Of a stretch of DNA of 64,000 bases, positions 10,411 to 19,252 are shown one piece after another. This DNA is from Aelia acuminata (lineage: Eukaryota > Arthropoda > Insecta > Hemiptera > Pentatomidae): the NCBI GenBank assembly GCA_911387785.2, contig OU426980.1, forward strand, positions 117,704,574 to 117,768,573, written 5' to 3'. Every line of letters begins with the position of its first letter. The first letter of the stretch is position 1. The notes below the pieces were generated by a model. The model worked only from the letters and a program-made list of their open reading frames with translations. It was not told the origin of the DNA and did no database searches. The position numbers and the translations under genes are program-made.

Positions 10411-10666
10411 GGGCGTCCACAGGATTTCGTACATGAGGGAGCAGGCTGGTAAAATTTTTGTCTAGGGGGGCATTCTGACTATTTAGGGCTCAATAATGGC
10501 TTCAAGTATAGCTTATTGATATTTAAAAATTCAAATATTTATTTATATAATACTTATTAAATCTATTAAATGGAAACGAACTATTTTAATTCATAGTCTT
10601 TGTTTCACATATTTTCTAGGAGAGCAGCTGCCATCCCCTGCCCCCCCCCCCCCCCTGCGGACGCCC
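10411..10666. mobile_element. MITE-like element with GGGCGTCC termini
   Basis: The ends are inverted: gggcgtccacagg at the left and cctgcggacgccc at the right, with one mismatch in 13. The inside is non-coding, with a G-run near 10466 and a C-run near 10642-10655. No clear target duplication was found. It sits 52 bp from the channel exon 11 donor. The superfamily is unknown. Confidence 0.5.
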
Positions 10667-10718
10667 ATGTGTAATCCAATCATTCTAAAAATTTTAATTT
10701 ATTCTCTGACTTGACTAC

Positions 10719-10854
10719 CTGGTGCTTTTGCGAAAAACATTTTTTAACTCTTTGACATCTCCTGTAATTTTCTCAACAATACTTCGTTTACTGGTGTCTG
10801 TTTCTGATTCAATGCGGACTGTAGCAGCCATGCCTTTTTCTTTTTTTTGTTGAG
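10719..10854 (-). CDS. CNG channel exon 11: post-CNBD charged helix
   Basis: It encodes QQKKEKGMAATVRIESETDT and then KRSIVEKITGDVKELKNVFR, a charged, probably helical segment like the post-CNBD region of insect CNGL. The acceptor is atttttttag and the donor GTAGTC. It has 44 full codons plus two split ones, in phase with exons 10 and 12. A GC-rich MITE-like repeat lies about 50 bp past the donor. Confidence 0.88.
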
Positions 10855-11012
10855 CTAAAAAAATGTTATAAAATTATAAAATGAATATATCTGGTAAAAA
10901 AAAAAAAAACTTCTTAACCACTGTAACACTTCATGATGACACTTAGTTTAGCTGATGAATACAATATACTTGCACTTGGTAAAAATATTGAAATATACTT
11001 ATTTCAAAAATA

Positions 11013-11072
<60 letters not shown>

Positions 11073-11289
11073 AGAAAAAAATTTAATTGAAGGGGAAAAA
11101 TAAAAAGAAGAAAGGAGAAATGAAAAAAGGAAGATGAGGTGGGGGGGGGGAGAAAAAGAGAAGAGGGGAGGAGGGAGAGGAAGGAGAAGCATAAGAAGAA
11201 AGAAAAGGGGGCGTTGATCACTACGTTTTTATTTACGTCCTTAAACACCATAAAAAAACAATAAACAACAAACAAACAGTGATATATCG

Positions 11290-11351
<62 letters not shown>

Positions 11352-11361
11352 TATATATATT
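11013..11361. repeat. (AT)n microsatellites flanking a LINE-tail-like repeat
   Basis: AT runs at about 11013-11069 and 11287-11361 bracket a purine-rich stretch and a sequence ending ataaacaacaaacaaacag (about 11209-11279), which resembles the 3' tail of the LINE family. A similar block lies inverted at 47.79-47.99k. The protein-like frames here are low-complexity artefacts. Confidence 0.75.
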
Positions 11362-11719
11362 ACCAGCACATCCTGAGAGGCTATTTCTATGTAAAAAGCG
11401 GTTTTAATAGTAATATTTCATGTCTATATATCCAAAACAGTATTTAAACATTTAATTTTGATTTAAAACTATATTATGTACTCATATTTGAAATAAGGTC
11501 CTCTATGTCTCATGGCATTAAACAAAAAGTCTGCAAACCCTCAAAAAATTTCTGCATCCAATACTGATTATATCTATGGATTATAATAAAAAAAGCAACT
11601 TTATTATGGGAAAAAGTTTGATGCTAATTTCCTTAAGTCATTTCCGCTAGGGAGGCAGGGGTGACCTAGTTACCGTTTTTTTAAGGAAAATTCTTTATTA
11701 TTTATATTTTTTAAACTCA

Positions 11720-12362
11720 TTAGGTTTTTCCGGAAGTGTGTAAGTGTCTACAAAGCCCAAAGCAGCATCGTTTGGCCAAGACAATTCTATTTTTGATCTC
11801 TTGTTTGATTGCATTTTCTTGAGTAACAATCAAACCCAGATATCTAAATTTTGCTACTTTTTCAAAAGCTAACAACCCTTTTGTGATCGTTTCGCCTTCT
11901 AATAGTACTTCCCCAGACACCATATATTTCGTCTTAGAGCTATTCACTTATAGTCTGAGTCGTTTTGCTGGTTTGGTTAAGGCTAAAAATGCATTGGTCA
12001 CGGCTGTTAGTGAGCGACCAACAATATCTATGTCATCAGCATACGCCATAAGCTGATAAAGATGGTTGAATACAGTTCCTGTGGTCTGAAGACCTGCATC
12101 TCGTATGGCTTTTTCTAAGTCCAGATTAAAATACTTTTTAATCTGGCCTTAGAAAAAGCCATTAGAAACAGGCCAGGTTGGGACAATTAAATATAATATA
12201 ACACATGGAAGAGACACCTTCATTAAAGAAATCCTATGATTTTTTTAATTTTTTGATAGCTTCTTCTATTTCTTCTTCATCTGCAGGTTCAAAATCTGTT
12301 TCTGGGGTAATTCGATTGATTTCGAGTAATGAGGTCAGTCCTTCAGTCAGCCAGTTTGCAGG
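11720..12362 (-). pseudogene. RTE-like LINE fragment with internal deletion
   Basis: On the minus strand, 12362-12245 encodes a linker ending ETDFEPADEEEIEEAIKKLK. 12130-11720 encodes KAIRDAGLQTTGTVFNHLYQ, the catalytic YADDIDIVGRS and then NSSKTKYMVSGE and FRYLGLIVTQENAIKQEIKN. Most of the reverse transcriptase between them is missing. The gap holds a 27-bp-arm palindrome and a piece of a dispersed repeat. It is non-functional. Confidence 0.75.
12105..12162. repeat. Near-perfect palindrome, 27-bp arms
   Basis: The arms at 12105-12131 and 12136-12162 are reverse complements with one mismatch, separated by a 4-base loop (tact). The left arm belongs to the RTE-like coding remnant, so the right arm is an inverted duplication of it. 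This is typical of a template switch or snap-back repair. Confidence 0.9.
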
Positions 12363-13730
12363 CTGACTGCAGTCTGATGACTGGGCGATGGGGCCGCCAT
12401 TTCCCTATGCCGGGATAACTCTCTACAAGACACTGTGCTATGTATCAGGTTAAGAGGTAGCCAAAATATTCATATATAATTCTAGTAACTGATGATAGAG
12501 CCACTTACCAATTAGAAAACTTAATAAGTAGTGAAATAAGATATATCTTGTTAGATATCAAAATTTTTCATTTTTAATAAGGAGTCTAAATTTAAAGTCA
12601 GCTGATCAATATTTTAATTAATGTGCTAAATTCAAGATATCCTGTTTTTTTTTACCAGAGTAGAGTCGTTACGACCGTTGAAATAAAAGCCGTTAAAATA
12701 GAATATAGTCCCCACACTATCTGTTTTTTATTAATTACTATTTTAATAACAAGATCCATGAAAATTAAAGTTTACAGGTATTTTCTCTGGTAGAGAACTT
12801 ACAGATACATCATTTTTGTTTTTATTTTAATAAATTTGTCAGTGGAGGAATATTTCCCCCTCCATTTTTTAGATGATGGAAGGGATATCCCAGCAAGTCA
12901 CTCTTGGATGTGACTTAGTACGGTCAACATGTAACTCTTGGTTGTAACTTTGGATGGTTGACATGTCATGTTCCTGATATAAAGTGATAGGGTGTCCCTT
13001 CATCATTAGTGACTTTTTAATTAAGATTGTAACCCATAGTGAGCTTCAAGGAGTTGAGTATTTGAGAATTTTTAAAGAGTGTTTCAATTTAGTGTTGTAA
13101 AGATGATTGTCAGGCTGACAAGACTCCAAGCTACTTTCATCATTTGGTGCTATTGGCTAATTGGTCTATCAAAGGTTACGATAGTGGAGAGTGCTGTCGT
13201 AGATCCTGGGAGTATCTAGATGAGTACCCAATATGTATATATGTTTGATGATTGTGTAATATAGTATTTTTAGTATATTGTTGCATTTGGTTTTATCATA
13301 TTTATTTTATCTGTCTATTATGTATTATTTGTAATGTTTGTAAGCTATGACAGTGTATACTTTCGTTTTTTTTCTTCCAGGAATAGTTAATATCAATTTT
13401 TCATAGTTCCTTATCAATTTAATGAAAATCTCATTTTATTCTTTTAAATATTCATAATATAAAATTTTTATTTATTTTTTTTTTTTTTACTATTATAAAT
13501 CACAAGTATCTTCATTCTTGATTATATGAAAAGTTTTATATTTTAATTAATCAAGTAAATTGTAATCTAATGGAACTGATGGTTCATAGTCCTTATAGAG
13601 GAATTCTTTGTATTAAATCCTTTTGTTCTTTTGCTATGATATTAATAAACAAATAGTTTATACATTTTTTCTTTATTAATAGTAGTGTTACCATTAATAT
13701 ATTGATTCAGTTTTTTTATCTATTTTAATC
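12363..13730. other. Intron sequence without a recognised gene
   Basis: It is AT-rich. A somewhat more complex block at about 12840-13250 (containing gatataaagtgatag) might be an old solo LTR or other repeat, but no repeat ends were found. No coding exon was recognised on either strand. Confidence 0.4.

Positions 13731-13813
<83 letters not shown>
13731..13813. repeat. (AT)n microsatellite
   Basis: About 83 bp of alternating A and T. Confidence 0.95.
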
Positions 13814-13815
<2 letters not shown>

Positions 13816-14119
13816 CATGGAACATTATATTGCCCCACATATGCCTTTGAGAGAGGAATCCAATTCTTAATATTCTATTATCTTTTTATTCATAAAAAGG
13901 GGAATCATATTTTTATTTTATTATCTAGAGGGGAAGGTATTGCTGTAATCAGGGGAAATAAATATTAGTTTGGGCATTTCCTATAAAATGCTCTGGCATC
14001 CCATTAAATCATTAATCAACATCATATGAAAATAGTCCACATAATTAGGCAAATCAATAGTGTAATAATTAATCACTTCTTAATTACAAACATTAATAAA
14101 TTGACCCCCATTACACAGC

Positions 14120-14390
14120 AACTGATACTCCCAATACCCCTCTACAGCTCTGAAACAAGGACAATCCCGAAAAAGAGCGAACAGGATTGCCAAATATTCA
14201 AAAAAAAAAAAGGCTCCGATGGGTATTGGGAGGAAAGAGAGTCGGAAGCAAATGGAGGAGAAGGAGCAACCAGGAACTCTTAGATATCTACCGAGAGCCT
14301 GATGTCACACAAATCCTTCACGCTGGTAGACTATGTTGGGCTGGACATGTGGCCCGAATGGGTGTCGCTGGCAGAAAGGCAATGTGAACC
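14120..14390 (+). pseudogene. RTE-like LINE 3' fragment
   Basis: Plus-strand frames encode LYSSETRTIPKKSEQD, then KKRLRWVLGGKR, and RSNQELLDIYREPDVTQIL followed by AGRLCWAGHVARMGVAG. The AGRLRWAGHVARM block is the usual C-terminal signature of insect RTE-like elements. A run of 12 A near 14201 causes the frame break. Confidence 0.75.
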
Positions 14391-14685
14391 ATTAAGTGTT
14401 GATTTATATAGGTATTTTTAGAAAAATATAGAGGAACCAGATAAGGGTAATGATTTTAATTTGAAAAAAAAGGATAATATATTTAATGGAATCCAAGGTT
14501 TTGTAGAATTCAAGAAGTACCAGGAAAAGTCGATTTTTTTATGTTCTATACCACCCTGAACATCACTGTTCATTTTAACTTATTAGGGCAAATTTTGAGG
14601 AGTACAAGGGTCTGAAACAAGATTGGAGAGGATCCAATATATTAGATTGTTCAAGATATTGGTGAATGATCTCTTTTATTCTAAC

Positions 14686-14746
14686 AAAGATAAAGGGCGT
14701 TGATGACCTTAGGGTTTTACGCCTGGAAACCAAAATAAACAAACAA
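14686..14746 (+). mobile_element. 61-bp LINE 3'-end stub with 14-bp target duplication
   Basis: The insert begins aaagataaagggcgttgatg and ends caaaataaacaaacaa. It matches the last 61 bases of the full-length element (9325-9385) with only two differences. It is flanked by tcttttattctaac at 14672-14685 and 14747-14760. This is an extreme 5' truncation produced by target-primed reverse transcription. Confidence 0.93.
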
Positions 14747-15159
14747 TCTTTTATTCTAACGGTCTTTAAGAGGTCTGATGAGAAGATTGAAATTTAAGAC
14801 AACTATTTTGGAGAATTGTTATTCAGAGGATGAGCAATGGTTTTTTTTTTTTTTTTTTTTTTTTTCCCTGAAGGTAGGAAATACTGAATTCTGAAGGCAG
14901 AAATTGTAAATGAAAAGGGGAACTGGAAGGATTTCAGGGAGTTATACTTTTATTGATTTGGCGGTAATGCCACCTGAGCCAGAAGAATTCATATATGACT
15001 TCATTACGGCAGAAGGTCTAAGGGTGAAACATAGGAAAAATAAAAGGCATTATCATTAAATAATGTTCCAAGAGAAAAGCAAAAGGTAACAAGAGGATAT
15101 TAATTTTAATGATGTTATTTATTTATGGTCTTTGGTTAAATAATTTTTTTTTTTTTTAA

Positions 15160-15265
15160 ATTATTTTATTAGAAGATAAAAGATTCGACCACGGCCGGGA
15201 ATCGAACCCAGGACCCGGGTTGTGTGGTGCCTCAGTACATCTCGCTTCTTTAGCTTATATTTAAT
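15160..15265 (-). mobile_element. tRNA-derived SINE-like fragment
   Basis: The minus strand carries a perfect B-box GGTTCGATTCC inside gggttcgattcccggcc, followed by a tail gaatcttttatcttctaat that is shared with the copies at 49.6k and 50.7k. No clear A-box is left. The shared tail argues for a SINE rather than a tRNA gene. Confidence 0.6.
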
Positions 15266-16083
15266 TTCACAAAACATCCATGATGCAGGACTAGCAATGA
15301 AAGGTATTGGTTTTGAGAGAAGCGTGAGAATCAAGGATGGAAGTAAGAATGTCAAACATGGATTCAATAGATCATGAATTTATTCCATTCTAATAGGGTT
15401 ACAAGATGTGGGTGGATTTTCATGAGTGATGTTATCTGGGTGGCAGAAAGTGATGGTTTTAAGCTGAATCAGAGAAGTTTTTATATTTTATGATAGTTGG
15501 ATCAGACCATGAGAAGATAGAAAGGCTACTGGCAATAAAGAAGAAGAGAGGAGGCCTTGTCAATAATAAATAGGTCAATAGTAATAAGTGACATTTCTAG
15601 GACCTGCAGGTGTGGTGACTGGAGAGAAAAGGAATGATGAAGTAGTGAAGTGAGGAAAAAAGGTTTTCCAGACAGAAATTTTCTTTGAAAGTGGTCAGGA
15701 AATTTGTGTTCAAGATACCAGTATGAAATTTGGATCAGACCGTGAGAAGATGGAAAGGCTACTTGAAATCAAGAAGAGGGAAGGAGGCTCTGTCAATTTT
15801 GAAGTAGAGAGGAACGTGGTGGAATAAGTGAGATGTTAAAGATGGAGCAATGCAATGAGTGGAAGATGATAAGCATGTAGAGGAGTGGAATATTATTAAA
15901 GAATGACGTTATAAGGAACCCAAATTCTGAATGTTCGGAAGGAGGAGAAGAATATATTGCTTCATGTTTTGTTTCATTAAATTTATGGATAATATTTATA
16001 AAAAGTATCACACTATCTGTAAACATAAACTTATAACTCATAATAAATTAATAGTATACAGTGTTTTATTTTTAGAATGTTAC
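15266..16083. repeat. Intron with a direct repeat (15497-15564 and 15730-15797)
   Basis: The segment ttggatcagacc.tgagaagat.gaaaggctact and its flank occur twice, 233 bp apart, with a few changes. This may be a decayed coding repeat (GSDREKMERLLEIKK). No channel exon is present before 16084. Confidence 0.55.
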
Positions 16084-16253
16084 CAGATAATTTCCAGGCC
16101 CTGTTCAAGTTCCTAGCTTCTGTTAAACGTTGTCTTCCAAAATTTTGAAGTATTACTTGAGCTTCTGGGTAATCCTTCATAGCAGCAAGAACATCTTCCC
16201 TTGAAAGACTGAATAATTCTGAATATCCAACTGATCTGACATCGGCAGTTCTC
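16084..16253 (-). CDS. CNG channel exon 10: CNBD end and C-helix
   Basis: It begins RTADVRSVGYSELFSLSRED, with the cassette Arg and Thr that bind the cyclic phosphate. It continues VLAAMKDYPEAQVILQNFGR, the C-helix region, ending RNLNRAWKLS. The acceptor is cgattacag. The donor GTAACA is fixed by phase with the next exon (G+CT = Ala). The open frame reads a short way into intron beyond the donor, which is not coding. Confidence 0.95.
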
Positions 16254-17806
16254 CTGTAATCGATAATCATTCAATTAAAAAAACTATTTTTCATAACCAA
16301 TCTAAACCCAACTATTTAAGCAATTTCAGAAGTAAATACATTATCATAAAAACAATGATTTCTCAAGCATTAAGAGAAGATTTCAGGATAAAATATATAA
16401 AAATTGATACACATACATTAATGAATAAATATTTGTTTGAGTTTTGAATGTTATACTTGATCAGGCATATAACAATTAAATATTTTTATGGGGAACTAAT
16501 GTTGCATCAATATGAATGCTATTTGGACTAATTTATTCTAATATCATAACAATAAAATGTACTGAAAAGACTTAGGATAAAAGTAAAAGCAACAAATTTA
16601 AGTGGCATTTGATAAAAGCAAATTTAGACATGAGTTACACATTACAGTAAACCCTTGACTTTTTCTTAAATAATATTACTAAAGCACACCTCAAGTGTGC
16701 AATGTAAACAGTACCATGAGGTAGGGTAAAGAGATATGTTCTATTTGGAACAACTTGGAATGAGATGAAAAGTAGGCAATACAAGTCATTCCTTCAAAAT
16801 TTAGAATATAAAAGATATGGCACAGCTGCGCATAAATCTTATCTAGATTAAATAATTAAAGAAGTTGTTAAAAAATAAAATTAAACAGAGAAATAAGCCC
16901 TTCAATGATGTTCTACTTATAGCAGACCATATCAGGAAATACACAACAACACTTATTACACCCAAAAGTAATAATTGGAACTTATTCATGCCATTCAGTT
17001 TTTCCTTTTTTTAAGGGATTGGGATGACTTCTGTACACATTACAGTCTTTTTTCAAACACAATTTCATCTCATCTTATTGAAAAAACGAACCATTACATG
17101 TAAACTTCCAAGGTAGGTAAAGAATTCAGGCATTATATTATTTATTACAAAAACCCAACTTTAAAAATCCCTCAAAATTCTTAAAGAAACAAGAATCAGC
17201 TAAATTTAATAATGAATTTAGCTTGGGAGAAATTAAGGCAGTGCTAAAAATAACCAATTATGGAAGGGAAGCTGGGTCTAATAATCTATTGTCTGAATCC
17301 CTCACTTACTTAAGTAGTTCATGGGAGCGTTGGAGCAGCTATGATAGATTTAAAGAAAAAAAATATGGGCTTTGTTACGAAAGAAATGGCACTCATATAA
17401 TTCTCACCTAATAATTCTATTATATCTTCCTAGGAATGAAGGCCTTGTATATATTTCCTTTCAAATGGAGGGGGCCATACTAAACATTAATAGTGAATTA
17501 TATTAAGCGACTAGACGTCATATAGCCAAAATGGAAAATAAATAAAATTTAATTTCTGTCATTAGCAATTCATTACAAAGATTTGGTTAAAAATCCATTA
17601 TTATCTTGTAATAAGCAATAATATTATTTTTTTTTCTTATTATCCTTATTCTTAGAAAATTCTTAGGCTTTTTAATGTATACCTATAATTATGTCTGTCC
17701 TATTTTGTCTGCTTTAAATTTTGATGCAATTACTTTTCTTGAAAATTATTTCTATCATTCTTTTGTATCAAATGTTATATGTTATACATAACTTTATAGT
17801 ACTCAC
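16254..17806. other. Intron between CNBD exons; nothing recognised
   Basis: The sequence is AT-rich, without inverted ends, homopolymer tails or coding frames that resemble known families. Confidence 0.5.
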
Positions 17807-17890
17807 TTGTTCAACCCATCTAAGTTTAGAATACCAATCTCCCCAAAAAAATCTCCTGCTTGCATAGTTGTAAGAACACGACCAGTTTCA
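17807..17890 (-). CDS. CNG channel exon 9: phosphate-binding cassette
   Basis: It encodes ETGRVLTTMQAGDFFGEIGI then LNLDGLN, which includes the FGEI motif that contacts the ribose and phosphate of cAMP or cGMP. The acceptor is ttttaacag and the donor GTGAGT. The conserved Arg-Thr of the cassette (KRT) spans the junction with the next exon and is present. Confidence 0.96.
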
Positions 17891-18522
17891 CTGTTAAAAT
17901 GATAAGTTCAATTATTTGTTAATAAATTTTGTGCATAAAATAAAATGTACTAGATTAGTCTACACTACATTTTTTTTTTATTTTAGATCACGTACATTGG
18001 CATTCATTGTTAACAACAGGATTTCATAACTCTTATTAAGTGTTTTTATTTTACATAATTAAAATTGGTTCTTCAAATCAGCAGAAAAAGTTAGATGGGA
18101 AAAATCACACATAGGTGATCTCAGCCTTCAGTACAATCTGGTCCACAGCTGAGTATAGGACAGTCATCAATGAATCATGATTCAAATACTGTTAACCCAT
18201 TAGTCTCAAAAAGCCAGCATGCAATATACTTCTACTTTTTTGTTGTACAAGAAACAAAATCACGATGAATTAACTTATGAAAAAAATTATTAACTAATCA
18301 ATTTAAAGTGAAAGGATTGATTGAAAAAGGTAATATTAGTTTTTAAGTTATATGAGTATGTCTATGAAGATGAGTTCATTTTAATTTTTGGTAGATTTAT
18401 TTTTAGTTGGTTCATTTTTATTTATCAGATTAAATTACTATTTTAATGATTTCTATAAATAAAATAATACTGGAGAATTTTAAAGGAAAAAATAAAATAA
18501 AGAAAATTTTTTCACCACAAAC

Positions 18523-18677
18523 CTCATCACTTCTAGTATTCCATCTGCTATAATGAACATTTCTCTTGCAACTTCTCCTTTTCGACATATTAAGTCACCA
18601 GGTGTAAATATATATGCTTTCATTTTTAGCACCAAGTCATGTAGGAATTCTGGTTGGCATTTTTGAAAAATAGTAAC
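18523..18677 (-). CDS. CNG channel exon 8: CNBD, first part
   Basis: It encodes VTIFQKCQPEFLHDLVLKMK, then YIFTPGDLICRKGEVAREMF and IIADGILEVM, the first beta-roll strands of the cyclic-nucleotide-binding domain. The acceptor is tttttttag. A degraded Tc1-type element ends only about 22 bp upstream of it, so the branch point may lie in transposon sequence. The donor GTTTGT is weaker than the others but is fixed by phase, giving AG+T = Ser. Confidence 0.95.
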
Positions 18678-18698
18678 CTAAAAAAACAAAAATTAATA

Positions 18699-19252
18699 TA
18701 AACTCCCGGTCAAAAGTATCGCAATACCTGCATATTCTTAATTTAATTGAAAAATTTGGCTTCTAGGATTTTGGGCCAATTATAAAAACAAACTAGAAGC
18801 AGTAAACAAGGTTTATTAATTAAATTTAGCCAATAAAATAGTATTTTTCACAAACAAATAAACAAAAACTCAAATTAGAACTATTGAAGTAAATAAAATT
18901 TGGATTGTATGCAGAATGTTCTTAATACGCCATGTTTCCTCCTCTAGCTCTGATTACAGCTTCCATGCGCCTTTGGATGCTTCTAATGAGGTCTTGAATG
19001 GCTTCCTTTGGAATTTGCTCCCATTCCTCCAGAACTGCTGTTTCCAGTCCTGCCAAAGTGGTGGGTGCAGGATTTCGGGCTTTAACCATACTCTACTAAT
19101 GTGTCCCATAGATGCTCTATACAATTTAAATCAGGGCTCATTGCAGGCCATTGTAGTCTTTCTATTTCAGGGTAATCGAGGTAGTCTGTGAGGCAGCTCG
19201 CAGTGTGGGGCTTTGCATTGTCGTAGTGGTCCTTACCTTTCGAGGAACATTG
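18699..19252 (-). pseudogene. Tc1-type transposase C-terminus with 3' terminal repeat
   Basis: The minus strand encodes DNAKPHTASCLTDYL, LQWPAMSPDLNCIEHLWDTL, and after a frame break KARNPAPTTLAGLETAVLEE, ending ARGGNMAY and stop. DNAxPHTA and WPAxSPDLNxIEHLWD are Tc1 hallmarks; the final acidic residue region is present. The right-hand terminal repeat reads ctcccggtcaaaagtatcgc at about 18703, next to a TA. The N-terminal half is gone and is replaced by the LINE at 19253. Confidence 0.85.

Noticed and set aside
10943..11275. 110-codon minus-strand frame with alternating Ile-Tyr
   Set aside because: Translation of an (AT)n run and a purine-rich repeat.
12840..13250. Possible solo LTR
   Set aside because: A TATA-like block only; no TG...CA ends or target duplication were found.
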